A DNA stretch of 5,455 bases. It comes from Propionibacteriaceae bacterium (GTDB lineage Bacteria > Actinomycetota > Actinomycetes > Propionibacteriales > Propionibacteriaceae). Shown one piece after another: positions 4,517-5,455 of the stretch. Position 1 is the first letter of the stretch; every line of letters starts with the position of its first letter. The stretch covers positions 1 to 5,455 of the forward strand of contig DAIESZ010000340.1 in NCBI GenBank assembly GCA_027346035.1. Direction: 5' to 3'. A program made the translations under genes and the position numbers. Below the pieces are notes generated by a model. That model worked only from the letters and a program-made list of their open reading frames with translations. It searched no databases and was not told where the DNA came from.

Positions 4517-5455
4517 ATGACCCTTCAGCATCCATCGTTGCGCCGGCGTCCGCCGAAATGGATCGCCGGAGCCACGAGCGTGATCACGGCGCTGCTCGTG
4601 GTCGGATCCGCGACCGCTGGCGGCCTCGCCGGGGGCTTCGGCAGCGTCAAGGTGGGGCCGCTCACGGGTTCGACCGTCATGCTCCCCACGAACCAGAAGA
4701 TCACGCCGATCGGGACCCGGTACGTGGTCGGCGCCGACACCGACAGCCGCCTGTTGTCGAGCACCGTCAGCCCCGACGGCACGAAGATCGCCGCCCTCAG
4801 CTGGCACGAGTTCACCGGCTTCCTCTCGATCGTCGACATCTCGACCGGTAAGGTCATCCAGACGGTCGGCAAGGCCAGGCCGTACCTGGCACCCGACGAG
4901 AGCGTCGGTCCGGACGGCCCCCTCTACTCGCCGGATGGGACGAGTCTGTGGGTTCCGACCGCGCAGGCGATCGTCCGGTTTGCGGTCGATCCGTCAACCG
5001 GGATGGTCTCGAACCCGGTGGCCATCGCGCTGCCGACGACCGGCGTCGGTGGGGCGGCGCTCCCCTCTGGGATGGCGCTGTCCTCGGACGGCTCGAAGCT
5101 GTACGTCGCGCTCAACGGATACAACACGCTCGGCGTGATCGACACCGCGACCAACACGCTCGTCGGCCAGATCGGCGTGGGGAATGCCCCCCGCCAGGTC
5201 GTGATCGTGGACGGAAACGCCTACGTGTCGAACGAGGGCGGCACCCCCACCGGCCAGCCCTCCTGGAACTACTCCTACACCAACCTCTCGGACAATACGC
5301 CGATCATCGCCGACCCGACCACGGGCGCGGCGACGACCGGGACGGTGTCCGTCGTCGACCTCGCGAAGGGCATCGAGACGAAGGATATCACGGTCGGCCT
5401 CGAGCCGAGCGCGGAATACCTGGCGCCGGACGGAAAGACCCTCTTCGTCGCGAAC
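4517..5455 (+). CDS. Secreted YVTN/YncE-type beta-propeller protein (C-terminus beyond window)
   Basis: The first 313 residues are present, with no stop before the window edge. A signal sequence (basic LRRRPPKW, hydrophobic ATSVITALLVVGSATAG, possible cleavage after ATA at residue 34) sends it outside the membrane. From about 75 on come propeller-blade repeats of the YVTN/SMP-30 kind: SPDGTKIAAL (85-94), YSPDGTSLWVPT (137-148), SSDGSKLYVALNGYNTLGVI (189-208), GQIGVGNAPRQVVI, then AYVSNEGG and later GTVSVVDLAKG and APDGKTLFVAN (303-313). The insertion LSDNTPIIADPTTGAATTGT before a new blade is typical of bifunctional YncE/alkaline-phosphatase-superfamily proteins, so a phosphoesterase domain may follow outside the window (inference). 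The ATG has AGGAG 6 bases upstream. The gene stands alone, some 640 bases after the BMP gene. Confidence 0.9.
   Translation, partial: MTLQHPSLRRRPPKWIAGATSVITALLVVGSATAGGLAGGFGSVKVGPLTGSTVMLPTNQKITPIGTRYVVGADTDSRLLSSTVSPDGTKIAALSWHEFTGFLSIVDISTGKVIQTVGKARPYLAPDESVGPDGPLYSPDGTSLWVPTAQAIVRFAVDPSTGMVSNPVAIALPTTGVGGAALPSGMALSSDGSKLYVALNGYNTLGVIDTATNTLVGQIGVGNAPRQVVIVDGNAYVSNEGGTPTGQPSWNYSYTNLSDNTPIIADPTTGAATTGTVSVVDLAKGIETKDITVGLEPSAEYLAPDGKTLFVAN

Noticed and set aside
1..5455. CRISPR array, insertion sequence, phage or defence system
   Set aside because: No regularly spaced repeats, no transposase or integrase motifs, no terminal inverted repeats with target duplications and no defence-type domains were seen; the recognisable genes are ordinary transport and regulatory families.

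Overview
No previously undescribed system is evident in this window. It is very GC-rich DNA with GC-ending codons, TTG and GTG start codons, strong GGAGG-type ribosome-binding sites and a lipoprotein with a long Ala/Ser linker. This fits a high-GC bacterium of the Chloroflexota (Limnocylindria-like) or Actinomycetota type. That placement is an impression from style and protein families; no marker gene is present.

Layout. On the minus strand at the left lies a two-gene operon: a MarR-family regulator (406-969) whose stop codon overlaps the start of a DHA2-type MFS transporter (1-409, cut by the window edge). Upstream of marR, in the same orientation, is an unrecognised small gene (1170-1553). 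Next comes a degenerate stretch (about 1554-2695). It holds a plus-strand fragment of a sensor histidine kinase ATPase domain (1706-1870), an antisense candidate small membrane protein (1785-1955), and otherwise no convincing gene.

The centre is a complete substrate-binding lipoprotein of the BMP/Med/PnrA family (2696-3880, plus strand, TTG start behind a long GGAGG-repeat ribosome-binding site), followed by a strong hairpin terminator. The 636 bases after it (3881-4516) hold hairpins and a short minus-strand piece that reads like the extreme C-terminus of an EAL-domain c-di-GMP phosphodiesterase (4156-4221). At the right edge starts a secreted YVTN/YncE-type beta-propeller protein (4517 to the end, plus strand, truncated). 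It resembles the N-terminal half of proteins that continue into an alkaline-phosphatase-superfamily domain.

How the parts relate. The MarR-MFS pair is a classic self-regulated efflux module. The BMP lipoprotein would bind nucleosides or a similar small solute for an ABC importer, but no ATPase or permease genes adjoin it here. The propeller gene is a separate transcription unit. The two signalling-protein remnants on either side of the BMP gene suggest that the spacers are scars of lost genes.
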